A stretch of 64,000 bases of DNA, taken from Flavobacterium flabelliforme. Lineage in GTDB: Bacteria; Bacteroidota; Bacteroidia; Flavobacteriales; Flavobacteriaceae. The notes below the pieces were generated by a model. It had not been told where the DNA came from and made no database searches. It was given only the letters and a program-made list of their open reading frames with translations. Positions 1-7,778 of this stretch are shown here, piece after piece. The stretch spans positions 1,302,001-1,366,000 of the forward strand of contig NZ_JAGFBU010000001.1 in NCBI RefSeq assembly GCF_017948675.1, written 5' to 3'. The position numbers and the translations under genes are program-made. How positions within the stretch are numbered: position 1 is the first letter of the stretch; each line of letters opens with the position of its first letter.

Positions 1-1290
1 GTAAACGAACCTACAACGGTAATTTACAAACTGTATTTTGCAAATGTTGGAATTTCTAATTTTAGAGAGTTAAGCAAGCCAAAATACAATGACTTTTGGA
101 GTCAAAATATTGAAATTAAACAACTTGAAGCGGAGGAAGGATTGTTTAGAGGACAAAACTATCGCTACGTGGTACTCAAGAAAGTAGTTTTATATCCACA
201 GAAATCAGGAAAACTTAAAATTGAGCCTTTATCATTAGAGATTGATGTGCAATTACCTTCCAATCGTAGGGATATGTTTGGTAGAATGGTGCTGACTGAA
301 ACGAGCAAAAGAGTATCGGCCGGAACTAAGGTTATTAATGTAAAACCATTACCTGAAGCTGGAAAACCTGATAATTTTAGTGGTGCTGTAGGGAACTTTG
401 ATTTTAAAGTAACGCCTTCTAAAAACAACTTAAAAAATGGCGAAAGTCTAGATTTAGTGGTAAGTGTAACCGGAAAAGGAAACTTAAAATTATTTAGTTT
501 ACCAAAACCAGAAGTGCCTAATGCGCTAGAAATGTATGATGCTGTGCATAGCGAAGATATTAGTACTCCACTTTCTGGTATGAACGGAAAATCATCCGAT
601 AGTTATACGATAGTTCCACAGTATAAAGGGAATTATCCCGTAAAACCATTGCAGTTTTCATATTTCGATTTGAGTTCAAAAACGTATAAAACCATTACTT
701 CTCCTGAGATAATGATTAATGTTCTAGAAGGTGCTGTTCCTGTTGATTCGACATCAAATAAAGGTAATAAAAATAAAATTGCTGACATTGAACATTTCTC
801 TTCTATTAAGAAAAAGACGCAATTGATTGCGATAGAAAAAAATGATTTCTTTGGTTCAAATTTATTCTTATTATTACTGTTTATACCGTTTTTACTTTTA
901 CCATTAATTGTTTTATACAAGAATAAAAAAGAGGCCTTGGCTGGCGATATTAGTGGCAATAGAATTCGTATGAATAATAAATTGGCTAAAAAATATTTAT
1001 CAGAAGCCAAAAAACAAATTAAGAACAAAGAATTATTCTATATCGCATTAGAGAAAGCAATGCACAATTTTCTAAAGGCAAAATTACATATTGAAACCTC
1101 AGAAATGAGTAAAGATAATATTCAAGAGTTACTATTGTCTCGAAATGCGAATCAAGAAACCGTAAATGCGTTTATTGTATTGACAGAAAACTGCGAGGTT
1201 GCTCGTTATGCGCCTTCCTCAAGTGCTACAATACAACATGATTTTGATCAAGCAGTTTTAATAATCTCTGAATTAGAAAAACAGATATAA
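1..1290 (+). CDS. batD: BatD family protein, C-terminal part (cut by window edge)
   Basis: The frame is open from base 1, so the gene starts outside the window; 429 residues are visible. An extracytoplasmic beta-rich region (VTVTGKGNL-like stretches) is followed by a membrane segment around FFGSNLFLLLLFIPFLLLPL, then a charged helical cytoplasmic tail. This matches the end of BatD, a membrane-anchored protein of the Bat (aerotolerance) operon that usually sits with MoxR and von Willebrand factor proteins. The TPR/SH3 protein batE follows 106 bp downstream on the same strand, as in other Bacteroidota. The biochemical role of BatD is not established. The first ATG-like codon inside the window (TTG at 142) is not a true start. 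Confidence 0.85.
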   Translation, partial: VNEPTTVIYKLYFANVGISNFRELSKPKYNDFWSQNIEIKQLEAEEGLFRGQNYRYVVLKKVVLYPQKSGKLKIEPLSLEIDVQLPSNRRDMFGRMVLTETSKRVSAGTKVINVKPLPEAGKPDNFSGAVGNFDFKVTPSKNNLKNGESLDLVVSVTGKGNLKLFSLPKPEVPNALEMYDAVHSEDISTPLSGMNGKSSDSYTIVPQYKGNYPVKPLQFSYFDLSSKTYKTITSPEIMINVLEGAVPVDSTSNKGNKNKIADIEHFSSIKKKTQLIAIEKNDFFGSNLFLLLLFIPFLLLPLIVLYKNKKEALAGDISGNRIRMNNKLAKKYLSEAKKQIKNKELFYIALEKAMHNFLKAKLHIETSEMSKDNIQELLLSRNANQETVNAFIVLTENCEVARYAPSSSATIQHDFDQAVLIISELEKQI

Positions 1291-1396
1291 AGAATTAGCT
1301 ATTAAGTCTTAACATTTTAGTAAATACAAGTTATTTTTTAAAATTGAATATTTAAATAAATAGAGAAATAAAGTCTTTGTGGCAAAAAGAAATAAA

Positions 1397-2140
1397 ATGA
1401 AAAACATATTATACCTATTTTTACTTTCAACCCAATTTTTCTTTGCTCAAAATGGCTTCGAAAAAGGGAATACTCTTTATGAAAAAGGGAGTTATGCGGA
1501 TGCCGCTGTTGCGTATGAAAGTGTTTTAAACAGCAATCAACATTCTGCTGAGCTTTATTTTAATTTAGCCAATACCTATTACAAATTAAATAAAGTGGCT
1601 CCAGCTATTTATTACTACGAAAAAGCATTAGTGCTGAATCCAAAGGATCAGGAAAGCCAAAATAATTTAAAATTTGCGAATAAAAGAACCATCGATGAAA
1701 TCAAAGTTATTCCTAAAGTTGGCTTTGCTAAATTAGTTCGTGACTTTACAGGAATTTATCATTACAACACTTGGGCATGGGCAACCATAGGATTAGCAAC
1801 ATTATTTTTATTATTTTTTATAGGTTATTATTTTTTACAAATCACAGTATGGAAACGCCTATTTTTTATAGGAATGTTTCTAGCAATTTTACTCATGCTC
1901 ATAACAGTATCCTCAGCGATTTTTGAAAAAAAATATTTTGATACGGAGAAACCGGCAATTATTTTTGCAGAAATGGCTAATGTAAAAAGCGAACCTCGAG
2001 ACGGTGGGAAACCATTGTTTTTGTTACATGAAGGAACAAAAGTTTATGTAGAGGAAGTTATTGGGAAATGGAAAAAAATTCAACTTACAGATGGATCAGA
2101 GGGTTGGATAGAAAGTAGCTCCATCAAAGAAGTAAAGTAA
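1397..2140 (+). CDS. batE: BatE-like TPR protein with SH3 domain
   Basis: 247 residues. The order is: signal peptide (MKNILYLFLLSTQFFFAQ), about two TPR units (residues roughly 20-90, with NLANTYYKLNKVAPAIYYYE), two membrane helices (about 115-137 and 145-168), and a C-terminal bacterial SH3 domain ending in GWIESSSIKEV. This is the architecture of BatE in the Bat operon of Bacteroidota. The frame is open from a GTG at 1379, but ATG 1397 places the signal peptide exactly at the N-terminus, so I use it. The TPRs suggest a scaffold at the membrane. It ends the operon, just before a strong bidirectional terminator. Confidence 0.82.
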   Translation: MKNILYLFLLSTQFFFAQNGFEKGNTLYEKGSYADAAVAYESVLNSNQHSAELYFNLANTYYKLNKVAPAIYYYEKALVLNPKDQESQNNLKFANKRTIDEIKVIPKVGFAKLVRDFTGIYHYNTWAWATIGLATLFLLFFIGYYFLQITVWKRLFFIGMFLAILLMLITVSSAIFEKKYFDTEKPAIIFAEMANVKSEPRDGGKPLFLLHEGTKVYVEEVIGKWKKIQLTDGSEGWIESSSIKEVK

Positions 2141-2163
2141 AAGTCCAAAGCTTCCAGCCTTTC

Positions 2164-2196
2164 AAAGCTTCCAGCCTTTGAAAGGCTGGAAGCTTT
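2164..2196. terminator. Bidirectional terminator between batE and cvpA, with duplicated left arm
   Basis: Arms AAAGCTTCCAGCCTTT (2164-2179) and AAAGGCTGGAAGCTTT (2181-2196) are perfect complements with T-rich ends on both strands, between two convergent genes. An exact extra copy of the left arm lies at 2147-2162, one base upstream, so the right arm could pair with either copy. Confidence 0.85.
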
Positions 2197-2206
2197 AATT
2201 TAATAC

Positions 2207-2713
2207 CTAAGCTTTCTTCTTCATTTCCTCATATCCTTTTTTAATGGAAGGGAAAAAGTAACCTGCAATTTTTTGTATAGGATTGTAAAACACAGAATTG
2301 TCAAGCGTTTCTTTTTTGGCTAAATAATTATTATAATTTATTTTTTCAAAAACAGAAAAAACAATACTTACAATCAGAATAGTTTTTAGTACTCTAAAAA
2401 AGCCTCCACCAAGTTTATTTAACCATCCTAAAAATGCAAAATTAGCTATGCCTGTTAAGAATTTTGCTAAAAGATGAATGACTAGAACCACTACAATAAA
2501 CGTAAGTATAAAAGCAACAATCTGAATAGTATTGGGATTCCATTTTACAAAACCAATTAAGATATTCTTCATGAAAGAAGAAAATTTAATAGCAAAATAT
2601 ATCCCAAGGATTAATGAAATCAGCGAAGCCAATTCGACAAAAAGACCGTTAACAACGCCTTTATAGAAAGCAAATACCAGTAAAGCACACAAAATAATAT
2701 CTAAAAATCCCAT
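2207..2713 (-). CDS. cvpA: CvpA family membrane protein
   Basis: 168 residues with four hydrophobic segments: GFLDIILCALLVFAFYKGVVNG at the start, then ELASLISLILGIYFAIKF, IVAFILTFIVVVLVIHLLAKF and VLKTILIVSIVFSVFE. The N-terminal D-x-hydrophobic pattern and the G-x-x-x-G-rich first helices are typical of CvpA (colicin V production protein), an inner-membrane protein whose molecular function remains poorly defined. It is transcribed alone, convergent with batE. Its promoter fits the Bacteroidota consensus (TATATTTG at 2746-2739, TTG 17 bp further upstream). Confidence 0.8.
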   Translation of the reverse strand: MGFLDIILCALLVFAFYKGVVNGLFVELASLISLILGIYFAIKFSSFMKNILIGFVKWNPNTIQIVAFILTFIVVVLVIHLLAKFLTGIANFAFLGWLNKLGGGFFRVLKTILIVSIVFSVFEKINYNNYLAKKETLDNSVFYNPIQKIAGYFFPSIKKGYEEMKKKA

Positions 2714-2738
2714 TGTAATTTATAATTTATTGCGAGCA

Positions 2739-2766
2739 CAAATATAAAAGAATACTTCAACATCAA
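2739..2766 (-). promoter_or_regulatory. Promoter of cvpA
   Basis: On the minus strand TATATTTG (2746-2739) with TTG at 2766-2764, spacing 17. This matches the Bacteroidota TTG-N17-23-TAnnTTTG pattern. Confidence 0.65.
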
Positions 2767-2785
2767 ATGCCAATTTTCAAGTTCT

Positions 2786-2793
2786 TATCTTTG
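2786..2793 (+). promoter_or_regulatory. -10 element for the gene starting at 2861
   Basis: TATCTTTG matches TAnnTTTG, 67 bp before the ATG. No clear TTG at the usual upstream distance. Confidence 0.5.
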
Positions 2794-2860
2794 CGCAAAT
2801 AATAGATTGTTTTTTGGAAAATCAAACTCAAAAAATATTAATCTGCAATCACAAATCAAC

Positions 2861-3217
2861 ATGTCAAGAGACACACAACTTAAAGAACGCTGGGAACAGC
2901 TTGTACATATACTTTCGGAACAATTTTCACAAGGAGAGGATTTAGATTTAGACGCCATTATTTATTTAATTGGAGTACAAGAACTCGGTAAAGTGCATAG
3001 AGAATACAAAAAAGATGAAAAATTAAACCTAATGCACATCGCTATTTGTCGCTTATTAGAACCATATGGTTTTTATGAATTCGAATATTTTGATGAGGAA
3101 GGCTGGCCACATTACAAAGTAAAAGAGGAGTTGCCGCCACTAAAAGCGGGAGAACAATCAGTTTTGATGAAAGAAGCCATTGTGAATTATTTTCTTGAAA
3201 GAGAAGTAATTGAGTAA
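2861..3217 (+). CDS. Conserved hypothetical protein, soluble, 118 aa
   Basis: No signal peptide or membrane segment. The sequence is acidic and helical (SRDTQLKERWEQLVHILS...), with DLDAIIYLIGVQELG followed by a Glu/Lys-rich region and an aromatic stretch (YGFYEFEYFDEEGWPHYKV). I recognise the type as a small cytosolic protein conserved in Flavobacteriia but know no function. The frame extends upstream to TTG 2807, but the candidate -10 at 2786-2793 and the natural N-terminus MSRDTQL favour ATG 2861. It lies 105 bp before pheS on the same strand, but pheS has its own -10. Confidence 0.7.
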   Translation: MSRDTQLKERWEQLVHILSEQFSQGEDLDLDAIIYLIGVQELGKVHREYKKDEKLNLMHIAICRLLEPYGFYEFEYFDEEGWPHYKVKEELPPLKAGEQSVLMKEAIVNYFLEREVIE

Positions 3218-3298
3218 TTTTTTTTGAATAACGATTATAGATTACTGTTTTACTTTAAAAACTAGAAATTTTAAAGAGTAAACTCAGAACAAATTACT

Positions 3299-3306
3299 TA
3301 TTTTTG
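3299..3306 (+). promoter_or_regulatory. -10 element of pheS
   Basis: TATTTTTG (TAnnTTTG) ends 16 bp before the pheS ATG at 3323, giving a short leader. Confidence 0.6.
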
Positions 3307-3322
3307 CACTCTCAATTATTGA

Positions 3323-4348
3323 ATGAAAATGATAGACAAGATAAAAGAATATATTGGTGAAGCACAAGCTTTCTCAACTCAAAACACAGCCGAATTAGAA
3401 GCTTTTCGTATCAAATTCTTAGGAAGTAAAGGACTTTTAAAAGAACTTTTTGCTGAATTTAAGAATGTTCCTAATGACCAGAAAAAAGAGTTTGGACAAG
3501 TAATTAATTTGCTAAAAACTTCTGCTGAAGAAAAGGTAAAATCCATACAAGAATCTTTAGAAAGTAAAGAGGAAAGTAAGGGGTTTTATGGTGACTTAAC
3601 GCGTTCTCCTGAATCAAGTATTATTGGTTCTCGTCACCCAATTTCATTGGTAAAAAATCAAATTGTAGATATCTTTTCTAACATCGGTTTCAACGTTTCT
3701 GAAGGACCAGAAATCGAAGACGATTGGCACAATTTTACTGCTTTAAACTTGCCAGAATACCATCCGGCACGTGATATGCAGGATACCTTTTTTATACAAA
3801 CAAATCCAGATATTTTGCTTCGTACGCACACTTCATCCGTGCAAGTGCGTTACATGGAAAACAATAAACCGCCTATTAGAACCATTTCTCCAGGAAGAGT
3901 TTTCCGTAATGAAGCCGTTTCTTCGCGTTCGCACTGTATTTTCCACCAGGTGGAAGGTTTGTACATCGATAAAGACGTTTCATTTGCTGATTTAAAGCAA
4001 ACACTTTTATATTTCACTAAGGAAATGTTCGGGAAATCTAAAATCCGTTTACGTCCTTCTTATTTCCCATTTACAGAACCTAGTGCTGAGGTTGATATTT
4101 ATTGGGGTCTGAAAACAGAAACTGATTATAGAATTACCAAAGGAACAGGTTGGTTAGAAATCATGGGTTGCGGAATGGTCGATCCTAATGTGCTGAAAAA
4201 CTGCGGTATCAATCCTGATGAATACAACGGTTTTGCCTTTGGAATGGGAATCGAAAGAATTGCCATGTTACTGTATCAAATTGGTGACATTCGTATGTTT
4301 TACGAGAACGATGTTCGTTTCTTAGAGCAATTTAAATCTAGTATTTAA
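3323..4348 (+). CDS. pheS: Phenylalanine-tRNA ligase alpha subunit
   Basis: 341 residues, the usual length for bacterial PheS. It charges tRNA-Phe as an alpha2-beta2 tetramer with PheT; pheT is not in this window. An N-terminal coiled coil (about 1-90) is followed by the class II catalytic core. Motif 2 is visible as PGRVFRNEAVSSRSHCIFHQ, and motif 3 as GFAFGMGIERIAML near the C-terminus. The Phe-binding FTEPSAEVDI stretch is present. The dispersed repeat element (copy A) begins only 6 bp after the stop codon and probably forms the 3' end of the transcript. Confidence 0.97.
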   Translation: MKMIDKIKEYIGEAQAFSTQNTAELEAFRIKFLGSKGLLKELFAEFKNVPNDQKKEFGQVINLLKTSAEEKVKSIQESLESKEESKGFYGDLTRSPESSIIGSRHPISLVKNQIVDIFSNIGFNVSEGPEIEDDWHNFTALNLPEYHPARDMQDTFFIQTNPDILLRTHTSSVQVRYMENNKPPIRTISPGRVFRNEAVSSRSHCIFHQVEGLYIDKDVSFADLKQTLLYFTKEMFGKSKIRLRPSYFPFTEPSAEVDIYWGLKTETDYRITKGTGWLEIMGCGMVDPNVLKNCGINPDEYNGFAFGMGIERIAMLLYQIGDIRMFYENDVRFLEQFKSSI

Positions 4349-4353
4349 TTAGA

Positions 4354-4436
4354 AGCTATTTCCAGCTGTACACTATATCTTTTTATAAGGCGATAAAAAT
4401 CGACTTATAAAAAGGATGTCGCTTCCATCTGGGCTA
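4354..4436 (+). repeat. Dispersed palindromic element, copy A
   Basis: 83 bp. The conserved 5' end is AGCTATTTCC-AGCTGTACACTATATCTTTTT and the conserved 3' end AAAAAGGATGTCGCTTCCATCTGGGCTA (each listed in two or more short blocks, with the second half of the 5' end continuing to ATCTTTTT). Between them a long hairpin forms: TTATAAG-CGAT pairs with ATCG-CTTATAA around a short loop. Copies B, C and D at 48762, 55656 and 13624 share the ends but not the stem sequence. Confidence 0.85.
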
Positions 4437-4530
4437 GGGAACCTCGGTTTCAAGAAAATTTTACTTTTCAAAACCTCACATTATTAATTAAAGAATCAAT
4501 TTTTTTATTGCTTCCTTTTACTCAAACAAT

Positions 4531-4938
4531 ATGAAAAAAGACATCATTATTCCCGAAGTAGAAAATGTTTTCGTTGCTGTAGTTCAAGAATGGAGTGATG
4601 ATTTTATGGAAAAAGTGTGGTATGCCTATTTGGTAAACGACAGTGATTTTCTTATAGAAAGCGTTATGGTTGTTTCTAAAGCTTTTGGAACTATTGACGG
4701 TGAAATGAAAAAAACATCGCTCTTGCGTCATGCTTTTGTTGAAGTTCCCGCTGTCTCAGTAGTCAAAATAGAAATGATAGAGAAAAGCGTTTTAGTACTT
4801 AATAATGAGTTTATGGTAACTTTCTTTATGGACAATAAATTATACGACAAAAAGTTCATCTTTAAGGCAAATTCTATAAACGAGACCGATGTTGAAGAAG
4901 TGCCTATTTTATTTATTGATGGTGTTATTGTAAGATAG
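4531..4938 (+). CDS. Conserved hypothetical protein, 135 aa
   Basis: No signal peptide or membrane helix. Alternating hydrophobic/charged strands (ENVFVAVVQEW, KVWYAYLVNDSD, ESVMVVSKAFGTIDG, VLVLNNEFMVTFFMDNKLYDKKFIFKA) suggest a small beta-sandwich, ending EVPILFIDGVIVR. I do not recognise a named domain. It follows pheS by 182 bp, with repeat copy A in between, and may be co-transcribed or separate; no clear TAnnTTTG element precedes it. Coding is supported by its length and ordinary flavobacterial composition. Confidence 0.72.
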   Translation: MKKDIIIPEVENVFVAVVQEWSDDFMEKVWYAYLVNDSDFLIESVMVVSKAFGTIDGEMKKTSLLRHAFVEVPAVSVVKIEMIEKSVLVLNNEFMVTFFMDNKLYDKKFIFKANSINETDVEEVPILFIDGVIVR

Positions 4939-5048
4939 ACTATTTCGAATAAAATATGCTCTACAATTTTGTAACTTGAAAGCGTCTCTTACTTTAAATG
5001 AATAAAATCTTGTTTGGTTTTATTTTCTGCAGTAATAAAAAAAAATAT

Positions 5049-5264
5049 CTAGCGATTTTGCTGTTTGGTTTTAGATTTCCAAGTAATATAGCCCAATACA
5101 AAAATCCCTAGGATAATGAAAGTTGCAGCGCGAATATAAAAACTAGTTTGAGATAGTTGCTCAGAAACCGAAATTGTTTTTAGGTCAAATAAGAGCATGA
5201 ATAAGGACATGAATACGCCCCAGATACCGCCCATTTTAATCTGATATTTCCATCTTTCAGTCAT
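5049..5264 (-). CDS. Small two-helix membrane protein, 71 aa
   Basis: MTERWKYQIKMGGIWGVFMSLFMLLFDL gives a first membrane helix, a short loop with SVSEQLSQTSFYI, then a second helix AATFIILGIFVLGYITW and a basic tail KSKTKQQNR. The arrangement is that of a small integral inner-membrane protein of unknown function; I do not recognise a family. It begins 33 bp downstream of the gpsA stop on the same strand, so it is probably transcribed from the gpsA promoter. Confidence 0.62.
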   Translation of the reverse strand: MTERWKYQIKMGGIWGVFMSLFMLLFDLKTISVSEQLSQTSFYIRAATFIILGIFVLGYITWKSKTKQQNR

Positions 5265-5297
5265 CCTATTTTTTTTACTATTTAGTTTCTTAAAGAT

Positions 5298-6293
5298 TTA
5301 ATCTAGTTTATCCGTTAATTTCTTAAAAACAGTTTTAGCTTCTTTTCCTTCGTACAGAATGGAATATACAGCATCAATAATAGGAGTATTTGCACCATAA
5401 GCTTGATTGAGTTTATAAGCACTTTTTACGGCATAATATCCTTCGGCAACCATGCTCATCTCCATCATAGCAGATTTTACCGTATATCCTTTTCCAATCA
5501 TGTTTCCAAACATTCTATTTCTAGAAAATATAGAATAACCGGTTACTAATAAATCACCTAAATAAGCTGAATCATTAATGTTTCGTTTCATTTTGTGCAC
5601 TTTTTTGATGAATTTTTTCATCTCACGAATCCCATTACTCATCAACACGGATTGAAAGTTGTCTCCATACCCTAAACCATGTGCAATTCCTGCCGCTATT
5701 GCGTAAATGTTTTTTAGCATTGCAGCATATTCAGTTCCTATAATATCATCAGTAATTTTAGTCTTGATGTAGTTGCCAGATAAATTTTTAGCAACCACTT
5801 TTGCTTTGTCAGGATCACCACAAGCGATAGTCAAGTAAGAAAGACGTTCTAAAGCAACCTCTTCTGCGTGGCAAGGTCCTGTTATTACTCCGATATTGTA
5901 ATACGGAATATCATATTTTACATGAAAATGTTCTCCAACGATTAAGCTTGTTTCTGGAACGATTCCTTTAATTGCAGAAAAAATAATTTTATCTTGTAGG
6001 GAAACAGTTAGATTTTTTAATTCATCATTCAAAAAAGCAGAAGGAATAGCAAAGATGATATAGTCAGCATAAGCTACAGCTTCATTGATGTCATGAGTCA
6101 GTTTTAATTTTTTAATATCAAATTCAACTGAACTTAAATAATTTGGATTATGCTTGTGAGTTCTAATATGCTCTATTGCAGTTTCATTTCGCATGTACCA
6201 CGAAATTTCAGAAAGATTTACGCACAACATTTTTGCAATCGCAGTTGCCCAACTACCACCACCAATTACTGCAAATTTTTTATTCTCAGTCAT
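5298..6293 (-). CDS. gpsA: Glycerol-3-phosphate dehydrogenase [NAD(P)+]
   Basis: 331 residues. It reduces dihydroxyacetone phosphate to sn-glycerol 3-phosphate, the backbone for phospholipids. The N-terminal Rossmann motif is GGGSWATA (residues 11-18), and the family motifs GPCHAEEVAL and the catalytic-lysine helix (AAMLKNIYAIAAGIAHGLGYGDN) are present. The frame extends to 6314, but a -10 element at 6319-6312 overlaps that codon; starting at 6293 gives the usual N-terminus MTENKKFAVIGGG. Monocistronic or with the small membrane protein downstream. Confidence 0.94.
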   Translation of the reverse strand: MTENKKFAVIGGGSWATAIAKMLCVNLSEISWYMRNETAIEHIRTHKHNPNYLSSVEFDIKKLKLTHDINEAVAYADYIIFAIPSAFLNDELKNLTVSLQDKIIFSAIKGIVPETSLIVGEHFHVKYDIPYYNIGVITGPCHAEEVALERLSYLTIACGDPDKAKVVAKNLSGNYIKTKITDDIIGTEYAAMLKNIYAIAAGIAHGLGYGDNFQSVLMSNGIREMKKFIKKVHKMKRNINDSAYLGDLLVTGYSIFSRNRMFGNMIGKGYTVKSAMMEMSMVAEGYYAVKSAYKLNQAYGANTPIIDAVYSILYEGKEAKTVFKKLTDKLD

Positions 6294-6311
6294 TTTTTTA
6301 TTGAATTTAAT

Positions 6312-6343
6312 CAAAAGTAATTAAAAAAGTACTAATTAAACAA
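6312..6343 (-). promoter_or_regulatory. Promoter of gpsA
   Basis: On the minus strand TACTTTTG (6319-6312) with TTG at 6343-6341, spacing 21. Its position rules out translation from the upstream ATG at 6314. Confidence 0.65.
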
Positions 6344-6534
6344 ATTAAATTGAAAGGGATACTCTAGATATCATAAGGGTTTAAGGTGTAATTTCACAAT
6401 ATTTTAAATTTAAAACACTAATTTTCAATTTTTTAAGCAATATAGTTAGTGATATTTCGTTATCTTTATATATTGTTATTTAATTTAACAAAAAAATCCG
6501 AATTGAATTAGTTAGTTAGTATATTTTGAATTTT

Positions 6535-6571
6535 AAAAGGCGCCTCCCATTAAAATTGGAAGACGCCTTTT
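6535..6571 (-). terminator. Terminator of the DJ-1/alcohol dehydrogenase unit
   Basis: Arms AAAAGGCGCCTCCCATT and AATTGGAAGACGCCTTTT. The two mismatches become G-U pairs only in the minus-strand RNA, so the hairpin is built for the gene at 6610-7773. Confidence 0.8.
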
Positions 6572-6609
6572 TATTTTGCACTGAAATTTACAGTCAAGAT
6601 TTAAGCGAG

Positions 6610-7773
6610 TTAATAACTCATTTCGACAATAGATTTAACTTTATCTAAAGTGATATTTTGTTTTTCACCCAATCCTAACCATCCTCTCTCTTCAAAACGT
6701 TTTACGATAAAATCAGCTGTTTTATCGTATTCCTTTGTGTAATCAGAAAGGTTTGTATCCATTCCCATCGTATGGAAGAATGCAACTGTTTTCTCAATAG
6801 CTTGAGTAGCAATTTCATCTTCTGTACCCGTCAAATTAAATATGCGTTTTCCGTATTGTGCTAGCTTACCTTTTTTAGTTTCAAACATTACTCGATATAA
6901 GTTTGGTCCTACTACTGCAAGAGTTCTAGCGTGATCAATACCGTATAAAGCGGTTAACTCATGACCAATCATGTGAGTTGCCCAATCTGAAGGAACTCCT
7001 TTTTGAATTAAACCGTTTAGCGCCATAGTACAGCTCCACATAAAATTAGATGCCAACGCATAATCTTTAGGGTTCTCTACTACTTTTGGTCCAACCTCAA
7101 GTAGAGTTTGCAAAATACCTTCTGCAATACGATCTTGAAGGAAACCTTCATGCACATAAGTTAGATATTGTTCTAATACATGCGTGTAAGCATCTACAAC
7201 TCCGTTTTGCAATTGTCTTTTTGGCAAAGATTCAATTACAGTTGGATCACATATAGAGAATTTTGGAAATAATGCTGAACCACCAAAAGCTAATTTTTCT
7301 TGTGTAGCCTCAATTGTTACCACAGATCCAGAATTCATTTCACTTCCAGTTGCAGGCAAAGTTAAAATGGTTCCAAAAGGAATTACTTTAGATAAATCTT
7401 TGATCAATAAGCGTTTTTGAAGAATGTCCATTGGATTTCCATCAAATTGTGCTGCAGCCGAAATGAATTTAGTTCCATCAATTACAGATCCACCACCAAC
7501 AGCAAGAATAAAATCAATCTTTTGCTCCTTAACTACAGCTACTGCTTTCATTAAAGTTTCAAAACGAGGATTTGCTTCGATGCCACCAAATTCAACTATT
7601 TCAAAACCTTTTAAGTTTTCTATAACTTGTGCATGGATTCCATTTTTAAAAATACTTCCACCACCATAAGTCATTAATATTTTTGCTCCTTGTGGAACTA
7701 AGGTCGCTAATTTTTCAATTTGTCCTTTACCAAAAATTAGATTGGTTGGGTTGTATAATTCGAAATTTAACAT
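6610..7773 (-). CDS. yqhD: Iron/zinc-type alcohol dehydrogenase, YqhD-like aldehyde reductase
   Basis: 387 residues, the same length as E. coli YqhD. It should reduce short-chain and lipid-derived aldehydes with NADPH. The nucleotide-binding GGGS motifs lie at 37-40 and 93-96. The metal ligands expected for the family are in place: D194 and H198 (DAYTH), H267 (DWATH) and H281 (DHART). It lies 5 bp downstream of an exported DJ-1/Hsp31-like gene in the same transcript, divergent from a LysR regulator, which suggests an inducible reactive-aldehyde response. A terminator follows. Confidence 0.88.
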   Translation of the reverse strand: MLNFELYNPTNLIFGKGQIEKLATLVPQGAKILMTYGGGSIFKNGIHAQVIENLKGFEIVEFGGIEANPRFETLMKAVAVVKEQKIDFILAVGGGSVIDGTKFISAAAQFDGNPMDILQKRLLIKDLSKVIPFGTILTLPATGSEMNSGSVVTIEATQEKLAFGGSALFPKFSICDPTVIESLPKRQLQNGVVDAYTHVLEQYLTYVHEGFLQDRIAEGILQTLLEVGPKVVENPKDYALASNFMWSCTMALNGLIQKGVPSDWATHMIGHELTALYGIDHARTLAVVGPNLYRVMFETKKGKLAQYGKRIFNLTGTEDEIATQAIEKTVAFFHTMGMDTNLSDYTKEYDKTADFIVKRFEERGWLGLGEKQNITLDKVKSIVEMSY

Positions 7774-7778
7774 AGTTA

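Larger units (their letters stand above)
6294..6609. other. Intergenic region between gpsA and the alcohol dehydrogenase
   Basis: 316 bp of very AT-rich DNA containing the gpsA promoter (6312-6343) and the dehydrogenase terminator (6535-6571). I see no ORF or repeat in the remaining 6344-6534. Confidence 0.6.
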
